Source of the DNA: CAJPPJ01 sp963536495
GTDB lineage: Bacteria > Bacillota_I > Bacilli_A > RF39 > UBA660
Assembly (NCBI GenBank): GCA_963536495.1
Contig: CAUTAF010000004.1
Span: forward strand, 45,943 to 109,942
DNA: 64,000 nucleotides
Direction of reading: 5' to 3'
Shown here: positions 1 through 10,128 of the stretch, piece after piece
How the letters are laid out: the number at the start of each line of letters is the position of its first letter
Numbering within the stretch: position 1 is the first letter of the stretch
Notes under the pieces: model-generated
The model's input: the letters and a program-made list of their open reading frames with translations, nothing else
Database searches by the model: none
Told to the model about the DNA's origin: nothing
Made by a program: the position numbers and the translations under genes

Positions 1-1827
1 TTTAATTAAATCGTCATTATAGTCTTTACTTCCTAAATATTCATTTCTTAAATCTTTCAAAGTTTCTAAATTCAAGTCTTTATTTGATTTCGTTTTATCT
101 AAATTCTCTAATTCTTTTTGTCCTTTACTCATTTCAAAATCATCTAAAAATTCAAGAAAATTATTTTCTTTATATGAATTTATAGCTTGATTTATCATTT
201 CGTCATATTCTTCTTTATCTCCAGTATCAAATTCTTGAATTTTACCATTATCTCCAAGTGTCAAATCAAACTTTTTAGCATTTTTTTCTATTAAAGAATT
301 TTTATCTTCAATTTTTTCTAATTGATTTTGAAATTCTTTTTCATAATTTTCTTTTAATTCTTTTAAAATACTTTCTGATTTACCACTATTTATATCATCA
401 ATACTACTTTTAATGGTATTGGCAATAACTTTATTAGTTATTTTATCTAGTGAAATATCACTTTCTTTAAATATTTTAACATCAACTTTTTCAATTAATT
501 TTTCATTTTCTTCTTTTAATTTATCTAAAGAAACAAGTGAGTATTCTTTATTATTTTGAAGTTCTAATTCATTTTCATATTTAACATCTGTTGTAATTCT
601 TAAAGTATCAGCAAACTTTTCGTCCATAGCATACATTAATAATTTATTAAGACTAAAATCTTTATCAGCAAGACAATATCTATTTTCTCCATTATCTTCA
701 ACTTTTATAGAGAAACGATAATCTTTTGATTGTTCGTCAAAATTACGACTACAATAATTCAACTCAAAATTACTTTCACTTTTAAATGAATTTGTAATTT
801 CATCTATAACAGGATAAATATTTCTATCTTTTTCATTCTTTGACATTTTCTTTAAATAATTTTCTTTATCTATATCTGTATCAAATTTTTCTGCTCTTTC
901 TTTTATAGCCTCATCTAACTTTTCCTGTAATTCGTATGTCGTAAGTTTACCCATACTACATTCTTTTTCTATTCCATTAAGAGTAAAGGTAACATTAGTT
1001 CTAACTTCTTCACCTTTCTTTTCAAAAGTAACTTTATAGTCTATTTCATCTCCGTCAATAGAAATACTTCTAATAGCTTTTCCAATTTTAAAAATATCCT
1101 TTTTCAATTCTTCAGTTTTATCAAATTTCTTATCATCTATTGAAATCTCATCATAAAGGTCTTTTTGACTTAATATTTCTTTTGCTATTTCTTTCTTTAT
1201 TGAATAAGTATAAAAATCTTCTTCTTTAGTTTTTTCCTTAATAGAATTTGAAATAGTTTTGGCTAAATCATCTATTTTATCTTTCTTAAAATTTAATATA
1301 TTTACTTCACCTAATTCATCATTATAGTAGTTATCCTTAGATAATTCAAAATCTTCAAATACATCATCTATATTTTCTTTAAATTCTTTCTTTGAAATAG
1401 GTTTTTCTTCTACTTGAACTTCATTATCTCTTTTAAAATAATGTTTTAAAGTACCTGCTAAATCACTTGTACCCTCTGATGATAATATGTCTATGGTTCT
1501 ATGTATTTTTAATAAAGCATTAACCCCTTTTTGAAAACTAAACTTAAAACCACCAAGCAATTTTTGAAAAGCATTACCCTCTTCTAAAGTTTTATCAAAT
1601 TCTTCTCTTTGTAATTTTGCTTTTTCTTTTTCTCTTGCTTTATAGACTTCAACATCTCTTATTCCTTTATCTACTTTTTCTACATAAGATAAATTCCCTA
1701 AAAGAGATTTGACAAATTCTTCAGTTTTTTCATCTTCTACACCTTTTTTTTGATTACTTAATTCGTGTTTAATTCCTAAATCTACTATCATTTCAATGAA
1801 ATTTCCACTTATTTCGGCTCTTGGCAT
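1..1827 (-). CDS. Large charged paralogous protein, C-terminus cut by window edge
   Basis: At least 609 residues are open from an ATG at 1827 to the left edge with no stop. An AGGGGTGAT ribosome site precedes the start, which begins MPRAEISGNFIEM. The protein is rich in Lys, Glu, Asn and Phe, with predicted coiled helices and no membrane segment or known enzyme motif. Near residue 530 it carries the LIEKNAKKFDLTLGDNGKI stretch, matching the KNADELGLTLNENGKI stretch of the next two genes, so it belongs to the same family. Its N-terminus differs from theirs. Function unknown; a hypothetical T4SS-associated protein. Confidence 0.85.
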   Translation of the reverse strand, partial: MPRAEISGNFIEMIVDLGIKHELSNQKKGVEDEKTEEFVKSLLGNLSYVEKVDKGIRDVEVYKAREKEKAKLQREEFDKTLEEGNAFQKLLGGFKFSFQKGVNALLKIHRTIDILSSEGTSDLAGTLKHYFKRDNEVQVEEKPISKKEFKENIDDVFEDFELSKDNYYNDELGEVNILNFKKDKIDDLAKTISNSIKEKTKEEDFYTYSIKKEIAKEILSQKDLYDEISIDDKKFDKTEELKKDIFKIGKAIRSISIDGDEIDYKVTFEKKGEEVRTNVTFTLNGIEKECSMGKLTTYELQEKLDEAIKERAEKFDTDIDKENYLKKMSKNEKDRNIYPVIDEITNSFKSESNFELNYCSRNFDEQSKDYRFSIKVEDNGENRYCLADKDFSLNKLLMYAMDEKFADTLRITTDVKYENELELQNNKEYSLVSLDKLKEENEKLIEKVDVKIFKESDISLDKITNKVIANTIKSSIDDINSGKSESILKELKENYEKEFQNQLEKIEDKNSLIEKNAKKFDLTLGDNGKIQEFDTGDKEEYDEMINQAINSYKENNFLEFLDDFEMSKGQKELENLDKTKSNKDLNLETLKDLRNEYLGSKDYNDDLIK

Positions 1828-1935
1828 TATTATCACCCCTATTTGAATTATATGTTATAATCTATATTATAACCTAATTATTTCTAAAGATTAATCATTT
1901 TAAAAAAATCTTAAAATAATTTTATAAAAAACATA

Positions 1936-1961
1936 AAAAAGGTTGATTTTACTCAACCTTT
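1936..1961 (-). terminator. Intrinsic terminator after the gene ending at 1998
   Basis: A 9-bp stem (AAAGGTTGA / TCAACCTTT, loop of 6) is followed on the minus strand by a T-rich run. It lies just downstream of the stop at 1998, so the first gene (1-1827) is probably transcribed separately. Confidence 0.75.
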
Positions 1962-1997
1962 CTTATATTTACAAATAATTTTTTTAGAATTATTTTT

Positions 1998-3764
1998 TTA
2001 AAAATCTATTTCTTTATCAGTAGTTTTTTCTTTCTCTTTATTTTTAGAAATTTCTTTTTTGTTATTTTTTTCAGTCGGCAATTCAATATCAAAACTTTTA
2101 TCAAAGTCATAATATTTAGTTGAAAAATTTTCACAATTTTCTTTGAATTGGTAAGAGTTATCAATATCTTTTGTATGTTCACTCATAGAATTAAAGTAAT
2201 CATTTATTCTTCCTTTTAATTTTTCTTTTTTACCATTTGAAATTCCATCTAAATTATTTATTTTACTTTTTGAAAGTTTCATATCATCTTCTGAAAAAAG
2301 TATAGGAAAAGCATTTTTGTAAAATTGATTTTGTAAAGTTAAAGTTTCAGGTTTCAACTTTTTATATTCATCTAAACTATAATTAGGTTTTTCATAATTT
2401 TCAATTAGTTCTTCTTTTAAATTTTCTTTTATAGCTTTTAAAAAGTTATCTATATTTTCTTTGTACTTTTCACTATCTTCATCATATAGTTCTGCTATTT
2501 TACCATTTTCATTTAGAGTAAGTCCTAATTCATCAGCGTTTTTTTCTACAAAACTTTCTTTATTTTTTAAACTTCCTATTCTATTGTGAAAAGAATTATC
2601 TATACTTTCAGACATTATTTCAGGAAATTTTCTTTCATTACCAATTTTTTTTCTTTGTGATATTGTTTCAGATACAGACATTAATACTATATCGGCTTTT
2701 GCTATATTAAAACTTTCTTTTTCTATATTTTCATTGATTTGTTTCATAATATTTTTATTTTCTTCTTTTAAATAATCAATTTTTTCAAAATGATTTTGAA
2801 GTGCATTATTTGCTGTTATAGTAAAAAAATCAGAAAAATTTTCATCAACTAAAGACATTAAAAATTTTTTATATCCTGCATATTTATACATACTTTCGTA
2901 TTTATTTTTTTCATCAGCAATAACTAATCTATAATCGTATTTGTTAGTATCTTTATTTTTATCTGTAAACTCAAATGCAAAATCTTTATCTGTTTTTATA
3001 TCTGTCTTATTGAAATCTACTTTTTCTTCTAATCTTTCTAAATCATCTTTTCTTTTTTTATAAACATCATATTTCATATTTTTGAAATAGTAATCTTTTT
3101 TATTTTCAATATCTTCTTCGATAAAATCAACTACTTTTTCTTTAAATTCATTTAAAGATTTTGCCAATAAAGTTTTTTCTTCTTTTCCTGTTTCTTTATT
3201 TATTATAGTTAGTCCAATTCCTTTTTCTCCATTTAATTGTACTATCTTACCACTATACATAGTTCCGTTTTCTTTTCCATATTCTTGTAAATTTTTTTCT
3301 ATTAAAGCTATATTATCTTCAAAATCATCAGCTTTTTTTATGATATTGTTATTTACTTCAACAGTTTTTTTAAAAAAATTGTTTTCATCTAAAATATCAT
3401 TTATTTGTTTAGCCAATGTTTCTACATCTTTGTCTTTATTTTCCTTATAAAAATCAAATATTTTATCAGCTGTTTTATTTTTAGTATTTTCATCTGTACT
3501 AAACACTTTAAATTCTGTACTTTGATAAAGATTAAAAGAATATCTATGTTGCACTCTTTCATTTAATTCCTCTTTTATTTGATAACCTCTCAGAAATTTT
3601 AAATCTTTTTCTTTTGTATCTGTATTAGTTGTTTCAGTTAAAAATCCTGCTCCAAGTTCTCTTTTTACTATTTCCATTGTTGTAAATGAAGAATAATTAT
3701 TTTTTAATTCTTTTGCAATGTTTTTAGATATTGTATTTTTTAATTCTTTTAATTTATCTTCCAT
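1998..3764 (-). CDS. Large paralogous protein of the NNAE-motif family, KEIDF tail
   Basis: 588 residues with a clear AAAAAGGAG ribosome site. The protein is Lys/Glu/Asn-rich and mostly helical, with no signal peptide or membrane segment. Residues about 390-450 contain FVEKNADELGLTLNENGKI, nearly identical to the gene at 3779-6580 also at DNA level, which indicates a recent duplication. The C-terminus is a Lys/Glu linker ending in TDKEIDF. It is transcribed with the gene upstream (14-bp gap) and followed by a terminator. No enzyme motif recognised. The tail could be a secretion or partner-binding signal (inference only). Confidence 0.88.
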   Translation of the reverse strand: MEDKLKELKNTISKNIAKELKNNYSSFTTMEIVKRELGAGFLTETTNTDTKEKDLKFLRGYQIKEELNERVQHRYSFNLYQSTEFKVFSTDENTKNKTADKIFDFYKENKDKDVETLAKQINDILDENNFFKKTVEVNNNIIKKADDFEDNIALIEKNLQEYGKENGTMYSGKIVQLNGEKGIGLTIINKETGKEEKTLLAKSLNEFKEKVVDFIEEDIENKKDYYFKNMKYDVYKKRKDDLERLEEKVDFNKTDIKTDKDFAFEFTDKNKDTNKYDYRLVIADEKNKYESMYKYAGYKKFLMSLVDENFSDFFTITANNALQNHFEKIDYLKEENKNIMKQINENIEKESFNIAKADIVLMSVSETISQRKKIGNERKFPEIMSESIDNSFHNRIGSLKNKESFVEKNADELGLTLNENGKIAELYDEDSEKYKENIDNFLKAIKENLKEELIENYEKPNYSLDEYKKLKPETLTLQNQFYKNAFPILFSEDDMKLSKSKINNLDGISNGKKEKLKGRINDYFNSMSEHTKDIDNSYQFKENCENFSTKYYDFDKSFDIELPTEKNNKKEISKNKEKEKTTDKEIDF

Positions 3765-3778
3765 AATTTCTCTCCTTT

Positions 3779-6580
3779 TTAAAACTCAATTTCTTTATCA
3801 GTATTTACTTTTTCTTTTTCAGGAACTTCTTTCTTTATTTTAGGTTCTTTAATTTCAGTTTTTGTAAACTTATCAAATTCAGATTTAGAAAAACTTTCGT
3901 AGTTTCTCTTAGTATTAAACTCATCATAAATATTCTCACTATTTTTACTTAAAGAATTAAAATAGCTATTAACATTTCTATCTATCAAGAATTTCTTTTC
4001 ATCACTAATAACTAAAAGATTATCTAATTCTTTTGAACTTAAATCTACCTTTTTTTCTGAAAGAATTATAGGAATAGCATTTTTTAAAAATTTATTTTGT
4101 AAAGTCAATGTTTCAGGCATTTTATCGTAATATTCATCTTTAATTTCTTCAATAGCGTCCTTTTTCCTTTCTAAAATATATCCTGACATTTCTTTAGTGT
4201 GATTTACTTCCTTGACTTTGTCATTCTTATGAAAATCATCTTGTAACATATCTGTCATCTCAAATTTTTCAATTATTTCTTCTTTTATATTTTGTTTTAC
4301 TGCATTTAGAAATTGATTTATATTATCCTTATATTCGTCTTCATTACCACTATATAGTTCCACTATTTTACCATTTTCATTTAGAGTAAGTCCTAGTTCA
4401 TCAGCGTTTTTTTCAACAAAACTTTCCTTATCTTTTAAGTTTCCTATTCTGTTATTGAAATAAGTTTCTATGCTCTCACCAATATGATGACTATAACTTA
4501 CTTCATTTTTCGTTTGCTTTTTCCCTACTTCAAAAACTGACATCATTACTATATCAGCTTTCGCCTCACTAAAAGTTTCTTTTTCTATATTTTCATTGAT
4601 TTTTTCCATAATGTTTTTGTTTTCTTCTTTTAAAAAATCTATTTTTTTCTTTTCTTCTGATACAAAAATATTATTATCAACAATATTTTCTGAAAAATCT
4701 TTATTAGTTAAAATGTAAGACATTTTTCTTATTGCCTCTAAACTGTAAACATCACCTTTTTTGAAATTTCTATCATTTTCTATCGTTAAGTGATGTGTAC
4801 AATCTCCTACTTCTTTATTACTAAATTCAAATTTGAAATTTTTATCTAATTCTGTTTCTAAATTGCTAAAATCTATATTTTTTAATTTTTTCAAATCTTT
4901 TTTTCTGATAAGTAAAAGCAAATTAGGGTCTTTATTAGTATCTTTAAAATATTTTTCCTCTTTTTCATTTATGTTTTTATCTAAAAAATCAACAATCTTA
5001 TCTTTAAAATCATCTAAAGAATTTGAATTTATTTCTTTTTTATCCTTAGTTTTATTATTTTGAAAACTTAAATTATAATATTGTTTTCCATCTTTTTGAG
5101 TAATACTTACATTATAAGTTGTATTCAAATCAATATTGATATTTTTTGTTAAATTAGCAAGAGCATTAAAAAACTTATCAGCTTTTTCTAATTTCTTTTC
5201 ATTTATTTCAAAACTATCCTTATAAAAATCATTTTTTTCTAAATAATTGAAGATTTCTTTTTCAATATTTTCTTCATTCTTAGTCTTTTTAAGAATATTT
5301 AATATTTCTTTTTTAATTGTATCTTTATCTTCAGCTTTTAATGAATGAACTTTTATATCTGTATTTTTTTCTTCTTCAGTTATATCTCTAGTACCAATTC
5401 CACTAGGAACATACCCTTTAAGTCTTATATTTACTTTGTCTTTTACTTTATAATTTTCTAAAATTTCAACTTTCTTTTCCTTTGTTTCTCTATTTTCTTT
5501 TTCTACAATAGAAAATAAGTCTAAAGTGAAATCATCATCTAAACTACTATAAACAGAACGCTTGAATTGAGAAAAACTCTTACCAAAATTCTTTGCAAAT
5601 TTTTCTGCTATTTTTTGATTAACTTCTTTTTTGGCATTAGTCAAATCATTAGTTAAATTACTTTTTTCATTTGTAAAATCACTACCTTTTTCATTAAATT
5701 TTTTTTCGTTCATATCAAATGATAACTTACCATTTTTATCTATTTCATAAGGTGAAACAAATTCAATTTGTTTTCCGTCTTCTTGATTTACAGTTTTATC
5801 CATAACATCTTCTAATTTATCATATAATTCATCAAATAGATTTTCGTCAATCTTATTAGAACTAATAAATTTAAAAAAATCATCAGCTAATAAAGGATTT
5901 ACTTCAAAAAATTCAATTAGTTTTTCTTTTTCTTCTTTTTTATCTTCTCTATCAGTTTTATAATCAAGATTATAAACACTTGTAACAAAAGTATCATAAA
6001 ATTCATTTGAAACATCTTTCATTAACTTATCTCTGAATTGATAGTAGTCATCTTCTCTTCCAAATTCATTATCAACATCATCAATTCTGAAGTCTTTTAC
6101 ATCTTTAAAATGTTCAACATTTTCTTCTACTTTTTTTAAAAGCATAGGTAAAAGTTTCTTTCTACCTAAACTTTCAAAATAATCTTGTTTACATTCATTA
6201 ATTGTGTTCTCTTCACTATAAGCAAATGCTCTTTCAAATAAAGGCTCAACATCATTTTTAAAATCTATTATTTCATTTGATGAATTTTTCACAAATTTTA
6301 CCATATCTTTATATGATAACTTTTCAAGTTCTTCATCTCTAGTTTTAAAGACATCTTTATTCTCTAAAATAAATTCTTTTAATTCGTTTTTGTTGTAATT
6401 TGTTTCAGCTAAAACTTGCTCTACAAAAATATCTTTAGCCAATTTTTCTCCTAATACATAAAAATCATTTTCTTTTTCATTATAATCATTATATTTTTTT
6501 TCTTTAGTTTCTGTTGCTCCAACTACGAAAGCACTATTTATAGCTGTTTTCTTTATTTTTTCTAACATTTTTTGTTCCAT
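3779..6580 (-). CDS. Large paralogous protein of the NNAE-motif family, KEIEF tail
   Basis: 933 residues, start supported by AAAGGAGTAGG. Its last ~450 residues align with most of the protein encoded downstream at 1998-3764, including KADIVLMSV-like and FVEKNADELGLTL segments. The first ~400 residues are extra and highly charged. It ends in TDKEIEF. No membrane segment, signal peptide or catalytic motif is visible. A hairpin at 6613-6639 separates it from the next upstream gene. Function unknown; it is the longest complete member of the ten-protein family in this window. Confidence 0.88.
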   Translation of the reverse strand: MEQKMLEKIKKTAINSAFVVGATETKEKKYNDYNEKENDFYVLGEKLAKDIFVEQVLAETNYNKNELKEFILENKDVFKTRDEELEKLSYKDMVKFVKNSSNEIIDFKNDVEPLFERAFAYSEENTINECKQDYFESLGRKKLLPMLLKKVEENVEHFKDVKDFRIDDVDNEFGREDDYYQFRDKLMKDVSNEFYDTFVTSVYNLDYKTDREDKKEEKEKLIEFFEVNPLLADDFFKFISSNKIDENLFDELYDKLEDVMDKTVNQEDGKQIEFVSPYEIDKNGKLSFDMNEKKFNEKGSDFTNEKSNLTNDLTNAKKEVNQKIAEKFAKNFGKSFSQFKRSVYSSLDDDFTLDLFSIVEKENRETKEKKVEILENYKVKDKVNIRLKGYVPSGIGTRDITEEEKNTDIKVHSLKAEDKDTIKKEILNILKKTKNEENIEKEIFNYLEKNDFYKDSFEINEKKLEKADKFFNALANLTKNINIDLNTTYNVSITQKDGKQYYNLSFQNNKTKDKKEINSNSLDDFKDKIVDFLDKNINEKEEKYFKDTNKDPNLLLLIRKKDLKKLKNIDFSNLETELDKNFKFEFSNKEVGDCTHHLTIENDRNFKKGDVYSLEAIRKMSYILTNKDFSENIVDNNIFVSEEKKKIDFLKEENKNIMEKINENIEKETFSEAKADIVMMSVFEVGKKQTKNEVSYSHHIGESIETYFNNRIGNLKDKESFVEKNADELGLTLNENGKIVELYSGNEDEYKDNINQFLNAVKQNIKEEIIEKFEMTDMLQDDFHKNDKVKEVNHTKEMSGYILERKKDAIEEIKDEYYDKMPETLTLQNKFLKNAIPIILSEKKVDLSSKELDNLLVISDEKKFLIDRNVNSYFNSLSKNSENIYDEFNTKRNYESFSKSEFDKFTKTEIKEPKIKKEVPEKEKVNTDKEIEF

Positions 6581-6612
6581 TTCCTACTCCTTTCTATTTT
6601 TTTAAAATAACA

Positions 6613-6639
6613 TTAAAGAGGTTGTAAAAACCTCTTTAA
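6613..6639 (-). terminator. Intrinsic terminator hairpin
   Basis: An 11-bp inverted repeat (TTAAAGAGGTT / AACCTCTTTAA) lies between the start of the 3779-6580 gene and the end of the 6720-9452 gene, with a T-rich tract after it on the minus strand. Confidence 0.6.
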
Positions 6640-6679
6640 CTTTGTTATTTTCTTTTATTAAATCTTAAAAATTGTTTCT

Positions 6680-6732
6680 AAAAAATCATCTCTAAAAATC
6701 TATTTCTAAAAGTCTATTTCTAAAAGTCTATT
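6680..6732 (-). repeat. Three tandem copies of the tail-plus-stop unit
   Basis: The last codons of the upstream gene read GAAATAGACTTTTAG (E-I-D-F-stop). The same 14-15 bp unit is repeated twice more directly after the stop codon, the last copy with one base changed. It looks like replication slippage at the C-terminal tail. Confidence 0.75.
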
Positions 6733-9452
6733 TCTCTATCTTTTTTAACTTCTTTAACTTCTTTTTCTTTTTCTTCAATATATTCTTTTTTAGATTTAAT
6801 AGGTTTTTCTTTAACTTCTTTTACTTCGTTTCTAGTTAAAGCATATTTTTCTATTTCATCATATTGTTCTTTTAACTCTTCATCATAATCTTTTTCTGAA
6901 AAATCAATATTTTTATAAGTTTCTTCTTCAAAAACTTTATCAACTATTTTATCAAATTGTTCTTTTGGATATATGCTTTCAGCTAAGTTAGAATTTTCTA
7001 AATTGTATTTATAACTTTTGAATAATTCTTTTTTTATACTTTCTTCTTCTTTTCCTGTTTCAAAAGAAATTGCTGTAATAAATTTAGCATTAACTATATC
7101 AGTAACAAGTTGATTTTGTAAATCTATTGTATCAGTTTTTTCTTGTAAATAGTTATTGTATAAATTTTTATTTATAACTTCTTCACTCATAAAACTTTTA
7201 TCTTTCAACATATCTTTTGTTTCATAATAATCACTATGTATTCTGTTTAAAATCATTTCTTTATTTACTTCTAAGACTTCTTTAGCTGTTTCACTTTTTT
7301 CTTTATCATCTAACATCATTTCATTATAATAATTTAATGGAATTTTAAAAGTTTCGGCATTATTTATTAAAAAACTATTTCTTATATCTTCTGAGTTTTC
7401 ATATACTTCTGTTCTAAGAGAATATACATTGTCAAGATTAGAAGAAACAAAATCTAAAATAGTTTTATCTTCTTTTTCACTCTTTTCAAAATCTTTTAAA
7501 GCATTTGCTACTGTATGAAATCTAATATCATCATTCATTTCATTAAGAGTTTCTTTTTTGAAATTTTCAATTATTTCTTTTTCTTTATCTTTTATTTTAG
7601 AAAAAGAAATTGCTATTTCTTTTTCATTTACGACATTTCCAATTCCTTTTTCAAACATTACAGAAAAGTCTTTATCAACTACTGAGAGCATTAAATTAAG
7701 ACTTGGATTTTCTTTCGATTGTGAAACCTTATAAGATTTTTCATTATTTTTATGCTTTATATTATATATTCCATTCCCATCTTCACTTTTAAATTCAAAC
7801 TTTAATTTTTCAGCTTTTTTCATATCAATATCAAATAAAATTTCAGGATTAAAATTTTCTTCAAATTTTTTAATTTTATCTAATCTTTCTTGATTAGTTC
7901 CTAATTGATTATGTTTTTTAAATTCGTGTAACAAATCATCAACAAATTCTCTTTTAAAAACATCATCTGCATAAGCAAATTTAGACTTACTATTTTCATT
8001 TTTTACAACAATTTCAGGAAAACGAGTTCCAAACTCATTATCATAAAAAAATGTTATTTTATTATTTTTATTTGATTTTCCATAATCAAAAGAAAAATCT
8101 TGCAAAATATCATCTATCGAATTTATAGCATTTTTAAACTTTTCAGCTTTTTCTATTTTTTTATCATCTATTACTATCTCACTTTGATTTTCTTTGATTT
8201 TTGTTGCAATACTATCAATTTTTTCGTCCAAACTTTTTTTGTCATCAGATTTATTTAATTCATTTAAGAAGAAATCAGCTAATTCGCTTTTTTTGTCATC
8301 AGGAATAACACTAATTTTTAAATCACTATCTAAAACTTTTTGATATTTTTCTCTATCACTTTTATCAATATCATTTAAAGAAATTGTATTAGTTTTTAAA
8401 TCAACTATAAAATTCATTTCATTTTTAGATACTGTTTGAAATTCAGTTTCATTATTTTTCTTATCATTTAATTGAACAAGGTATAAATTATCAATTTCTT
8501 CCATAATTAAATCTTTTCTAGTATAATTTTCCTTATTTGCCAAATTATTAAAACCTCTTGCTAAATTATCAGCAAATTCGTCTTTTGCTTTAGTTTCTTT
8601 TATTTTATTTTGGTTTTCTTTTTCAATATTTTTCTCAAAATTTTCTTTTTCCAATAAATTATTGAAGTCTTTAAATTCTATTTTATTGTCTTTTACAAAA
8701 GTATTATTACTTACAGTTTCGCTAATTTTATCCATTAATATATCTAAAATTTCGTCTTCGTTTTCTTCTAAAAAAGTTAAATACTCATCTTTAAAACTAT
8801 CTCTTTTTATATTTATATCGTTTTTAGGTAACTTAGTTTCTATTTTTTTATTTAATAATTCTTCTCTAAGTTCATCAAAATCATCTAAAGTAATCTCACT
8901 TTTCCCATTTGAAACATTTTTCTTTTCATCTATTATTTTTTCTAAATTTTCATTTATCAAAGGAACAAAATCTTTAGTTGCTACATCTATAAAAAAGTCT
9001 GTTTTAATTTCTTCCATTTTATCTTTTAAATGTGGAGCAAAAGCAATATTTATTTGGTTATCCATTATCTCAAAACCAATATACTCTTCAGTTTTATTTT
9101 TAAAATCTTTCTTTAAATCTAATTTTGAAAGTTTATTAACAAAAAAACCTTTTACTTCATCATTAGATAAATCTTCGTTTTTTAATTCAAAAATATCTTC
9201 TTCATCAATATTAAAATCTGTTGCATTTTCAATTAAAAAATCTTTTAATTTATTTGAGTTATAGTCAACTTCTTTTAAAATATCATCTTTTAACAAATAA
9301 AATGTATTGTCAGCACCATTTAATCTAATTGTTTTAACTACATCTAACAATTCTTCCCTTTTGGGTTCAAAAGGAAAAGGTTCTAAATTATTCATTTCTA
9401 ACATAATGCTTTTTTCTATCGCTCTTTTTTTCATTTTCTCAAAGTTTCCCAT
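6720..9452 (-). CDS. Large paralogous protein of the NNAE-motif family, REIDF tail
   Basis: 910 residues, start supported by TAGGAGGAAAAA. It is a diverged family member: around residue 690 it reads FLINNAETFKIPLN, followed by a region with DLQNQLVTDI that parallels TLQNQF in the genes at 1998 and 3779. The C-terminus is a long Lys/Glu/Val linker ending in KKDREIDF. No transmembrane segment or enzyme signature seen. A TATAAT-type -10 lies at 9512-9517 upstream. Function unknown. Confidence 0.87.
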   Translation of the reverse strand: MGNFEKMKKRAIEKSIMLEMNNLEPFPFEPKREELLDVVKTIRLNGADNTFYLLKDDILKEVDYNSNKLKDFLIENATDFNIDEEDIFELKNEDLSNDEVKGFFVNKLSKLDLKKDFKNKTEEYIGFEIMDNQINIAFAPHLKDKMEEIKTDFFIDVATKDFVPLINENLEKIIDEKKNVSNGKSEITLDDFDELREELLNKKIETKLPKNDINIKRDSFKDEYLTFLEENEDEILDILMDKISETVSNNTFVKDNKIEFKDFNNLLEKENFEKNIEKENQNKIKETKAKDEFADNLARGFNNLANKENYTRKDLIMEEIDNLYLVQLNDKKNNETEFQTVSKNEMNFIVDLKTNTISLNDIDKSDREKYQKVLDSDLKISVIPDDKKSELADFFLNELNKSDDKKSLDEKIDSIATKIKENQSEIVIDDKKIEKAEKFKNAINSIDDILQDFSFDYGKSNKNNKITFFYDNEFGTRFPEIVVKNENSKSKFAYADDVFKREFVDDLLHEFKKHNQLGTNQERLDKIKKFEENFNPEILFDIDMKKAEKLKFEFKSEDGNGIYNIKHKNNEKSYKVSQSKENPSLNLMLSVVDKDFSVMFEKGIGNVVNEKEIAISFSKIKDKEKEIIENFKKETLNEMNDDIRFHTVANALKDFEKSEKEDKTILDFVSSNLDNVYSLRTEVYENSEDIRNSFLINNAETFKIPLNYYNEMMLDDKEKSETAKEVLEVNKEMILNRIHSDYYETKDMLKDKSFMSEEVINKNLYNNYLQEKTDTIDLQNQLVTDIVNAKFITAISFETGKEEESIKKELFKSYKYNLENSNLAESIYPKEQFDKIVDKVFEEETYKNIDFSEKDYDEELKEQYDEIEKYALTRNEVKEVKEKPIKSKKEYIEEKEKEVKEVKKDREIDF

Positions 9453-9577
9453 TTTTTCCTCCTATTTGATTTTAATTTGTTTTAATTTTTAAATTTTATT
9501 TCTTAATCTATATTATACAGTAAATTCAAATAAGAAATAACTTTTTTAAGAAAATATTAAAATAATTTTAAAAAAAT

Positions 9578-9624
9578 TATAAAAAAGATTTCCCATATAA
9601 AAACTATTAATACAGAAAATCTTT
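9578..9624 (-). terminator. Weak terminator-like inverted repeat
   Basis: AAAGATTT and AAATCTTT arms with a long loop are followed on the minus strand by a T run, just after the stop at 9631. The loop is large, so the call is weak. Confidence 0.35.
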
Positions 9625-9630
9625 AAAAAA

Positions 9631-10110
9631 TTACAAACTATTATTTATTTCTTCTTCTTTTTTCTTGAAATCATCTATTAGCATTTTAACAAAATTATTT
9701 AATTTAGCAAATTTCCCTTTAAAAACTTTCTTTAATAATGGCACAATCTCTTCATATCTTTCAAACCCTTTATTATAAGCATTTGAAATTTCTAAACTCA
9801 ACATTTTTGCTAATTCTTTATCAGTTTCATCATCTTCAATGCAATATTGCCAATGAAAAATTACATCATCAGTTTTCGTTTGCTTTATATCAACACATAT
9901 TATAGTTCTTTTAACTGTTTCTTTTTTACTTACATAATTAAACTCATATAGAGTTATATCTGAAAAAACTTTGTAATTGGCTATCTTGTTACAAAACTCT
10001 TTTGATTTTTTAAAATCATTATTGATATAAGTTTTAAAAACATCATTTAAAGCTGTAAGGAAAGTCATAAATATTTCATTTTTATATTTTCTTTTAGTTA
10101 TATTATCCAT
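9631..10110 (-). CDS. Unknown protein, possibly related to the 26-29 kb paralogs
   Basis: About 159 residues. The likely start is the ATG at 10110, with AAAGGGG seven to ten bases upstream, rather than the TTG two codons earlier. It has no membrane segment. A segment reading YEFNYVSKKE, then VDIK and IFHWQY, resembles the YEFVSK, DFRI and NLFxWxY pattern of the proteins at 26408, 27571 and 28512, so a distant relationship is possible. It forms a short operon with the gene at 10129. Function unknown. Confidence 0.75.
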   Translation of the reverse strand: MDNITKRKYKNEIFMTFLTALNDVFKTYINNDFKKSKEFCNKIANYKVFSDITLYEFNYVSKKETVKRTIICVDIKQTKTDDVIFHWQYCIEDDETDKELAKMLSLEISNAYNKGFERYEEIVPLLKKVFKGKFAKLNNFVKMLIDDFKKKEEEINNSL

Positions 10111-10128
10111 AAGCAATCCCCTTTAATT

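Noticed and set aside
8662..9264. 200-codon plus-strand ORF rich in Ser, Phe and Leu, and many similar ones
   Set aside because: These are antisense shadows of Lys/Glu/Asn-rich minus-strand genes, without ribosome sites or plausible composition.
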